NCBI GenBank assembly: GCA_003448685.1
Contig: DLXW01000117.1
Span: 3,730 to 18,567, forward strand
Source of the DNA: Cyanothece sp. UBA12306
GTDB taxonomy: Bacteria > Cyanobacteriota > Cyanobacteriia > Cyanobacteriales > Microcystaceae
Length of the DNA stretch: 14,838 bases
Direction: 5' to 3'
The number at the start of each line of letters is the position of its first letter. Position 1 is the first letter of the stretch. Shown here in pieces: positions 14,554 through 14,838 of this stretch. The notes under the pieces are model-generated. The model did no database searches. It was not told where the DNA came from and saw only the letters and a list, made by a program, of their open reading frames with translations. A program made the position numbers and the translations under genes.

Positions 14554-14838
14554 TTACTTTTTTTGATAACGCATTCCAGGCAATTGAGTGACTAATTCTT
14601 CTAATTCCAATTGTAATAATCCTCCAGAAACTGTCGCAGAGGATAAACCTGTTTTTTCAACAATGGCATCAAAGGGCATTTCTTGAGAATCAATTGCTTG
14701 AAAAATCTTTAATAAATTTGGTGCTAATTTAGGTAAAGGTTGAGTTTTAGGTGATTCAAAAATAGATAATTGTTTGGTTGTTTGATCTAGTTGAGGAATG
14801 GCTCCTAACATCTCTAATAATTCCTCTTCTGTCACGAT
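14554..14838 (-). CDS. dprA: DNA-processing protein DprA, C-terminal portion (5' end outside window)
   Basis: The last 94 or so residues of DprA (Smf). The frame is open to the right edge; a GTG at 14835 is not a real start but part of the continuing gene. The visible region is the C-terminal winged-helix domain typical of cyanobacterial DprA: a linker (QTTKQLSIFES), then LAPNLLKIFQAID, the helix-turn-helix MPFDAIVEKTGLSSATVSGGL and the wing LQLELEELVTQLPGMRYQKK at the very end. DprA protects incoming single-stranded DNA in the cytoplasm and loads RecA during natural transformation. The Rossmann-fold DNA-binding domain lies outside the window, so its intactness cannot be judged. Confidence 0.85.
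   Translation of the reverse strand: MVTEEELLEMLGAIPQLDQTTKQLSIFESPKTQPLPKLAPNLLKIFQAIDSQEMPFDAIVEKTGLSSATVSGGLLQLELEELVTQLPGMRYQKK

Overview
The window looks like a moderately AT-rich chromosome segment of a unicellular cyanobacterium, most like the Crocosphaera/Cyanothece group. Three things support this. The 8-bp palindrome GCGATCGC (HIP1, characteristic of many cyanobacteria) occurs at about 754, 955, 5052, 6169, 8859 and 13092. There are photosystem II maintenance genes (a CtpA-type D1 processing protease and a Psb32/TLP18.3 protein). There are also cyanobacterial-type lipid and conserved genes (acyl-lipid desaturase DesC, a DgdA-like glycosyltransferase, a cyanobacterial LpxB-related protein, DprA with a winged-helix tail). 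The genus is inferred from general resemblance and was not tested.

Layout. Positions 1-446 hold the 3' end of a DUF2993 gene, followed closely by a family-2 glycosyltransferase with TPR repeats (463-1662). It converges on a multi-spanning GT39/ArnT-like membrane glycosyltransferase (minus strand, 1667 to about 3247) that is visibly AT-richer than its neighbours. A GDP-L-fucose synthase (3438-4373), psb32 (4415-5140) and ctpA (5371-6612) follow, all on the minus strand. A 710-bp gap (6613-7322) holds an IS200/IS605-like end hairpin, a G-run/heptamer repeat tract, and a probable unannotated 37-residue membrane protein (6993-7106, minus) with its own promoter and ribosome binding site. An FkbM methyltransferase (7323-8096) converges on the LpxB-related gene (8107-9312). 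Positions 9450-9795 hold a MITE-like inverted-repeat element sitting exactly at the broken end of a DUF2779 gene fragment. Then come a DgdA-like GT4 (10110-11267), a DUF29 gene, 15-bp tandem repeats, a PLP-dependent methionine gamma-lyase family gene, desC, a strong bidirectional terminator, and the 3' end of dprA at the right edge.

How the genes fit together. Two themes are visible. One is thylakoid maintenance: CtpA matures D1, Psb32 is linked to PSII protection and repair, and DgdA and DesC shape thylakoid galactolipids and their unsaturation. The other is surface glycan synthesis: GT2-TPR, a GT39-like transferase, GDP-fucose synthase and FkbM. The genes are mostly single units or pairs with frequent strand changes, which is normal for cyanobacteria. 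I see no CRISPR array, rRNA, tRNA, defence island or intact transposase. The most novel-looking items are the small membrane ORF and the small repeat/mobile elements; I found no clear new multi-gene system.
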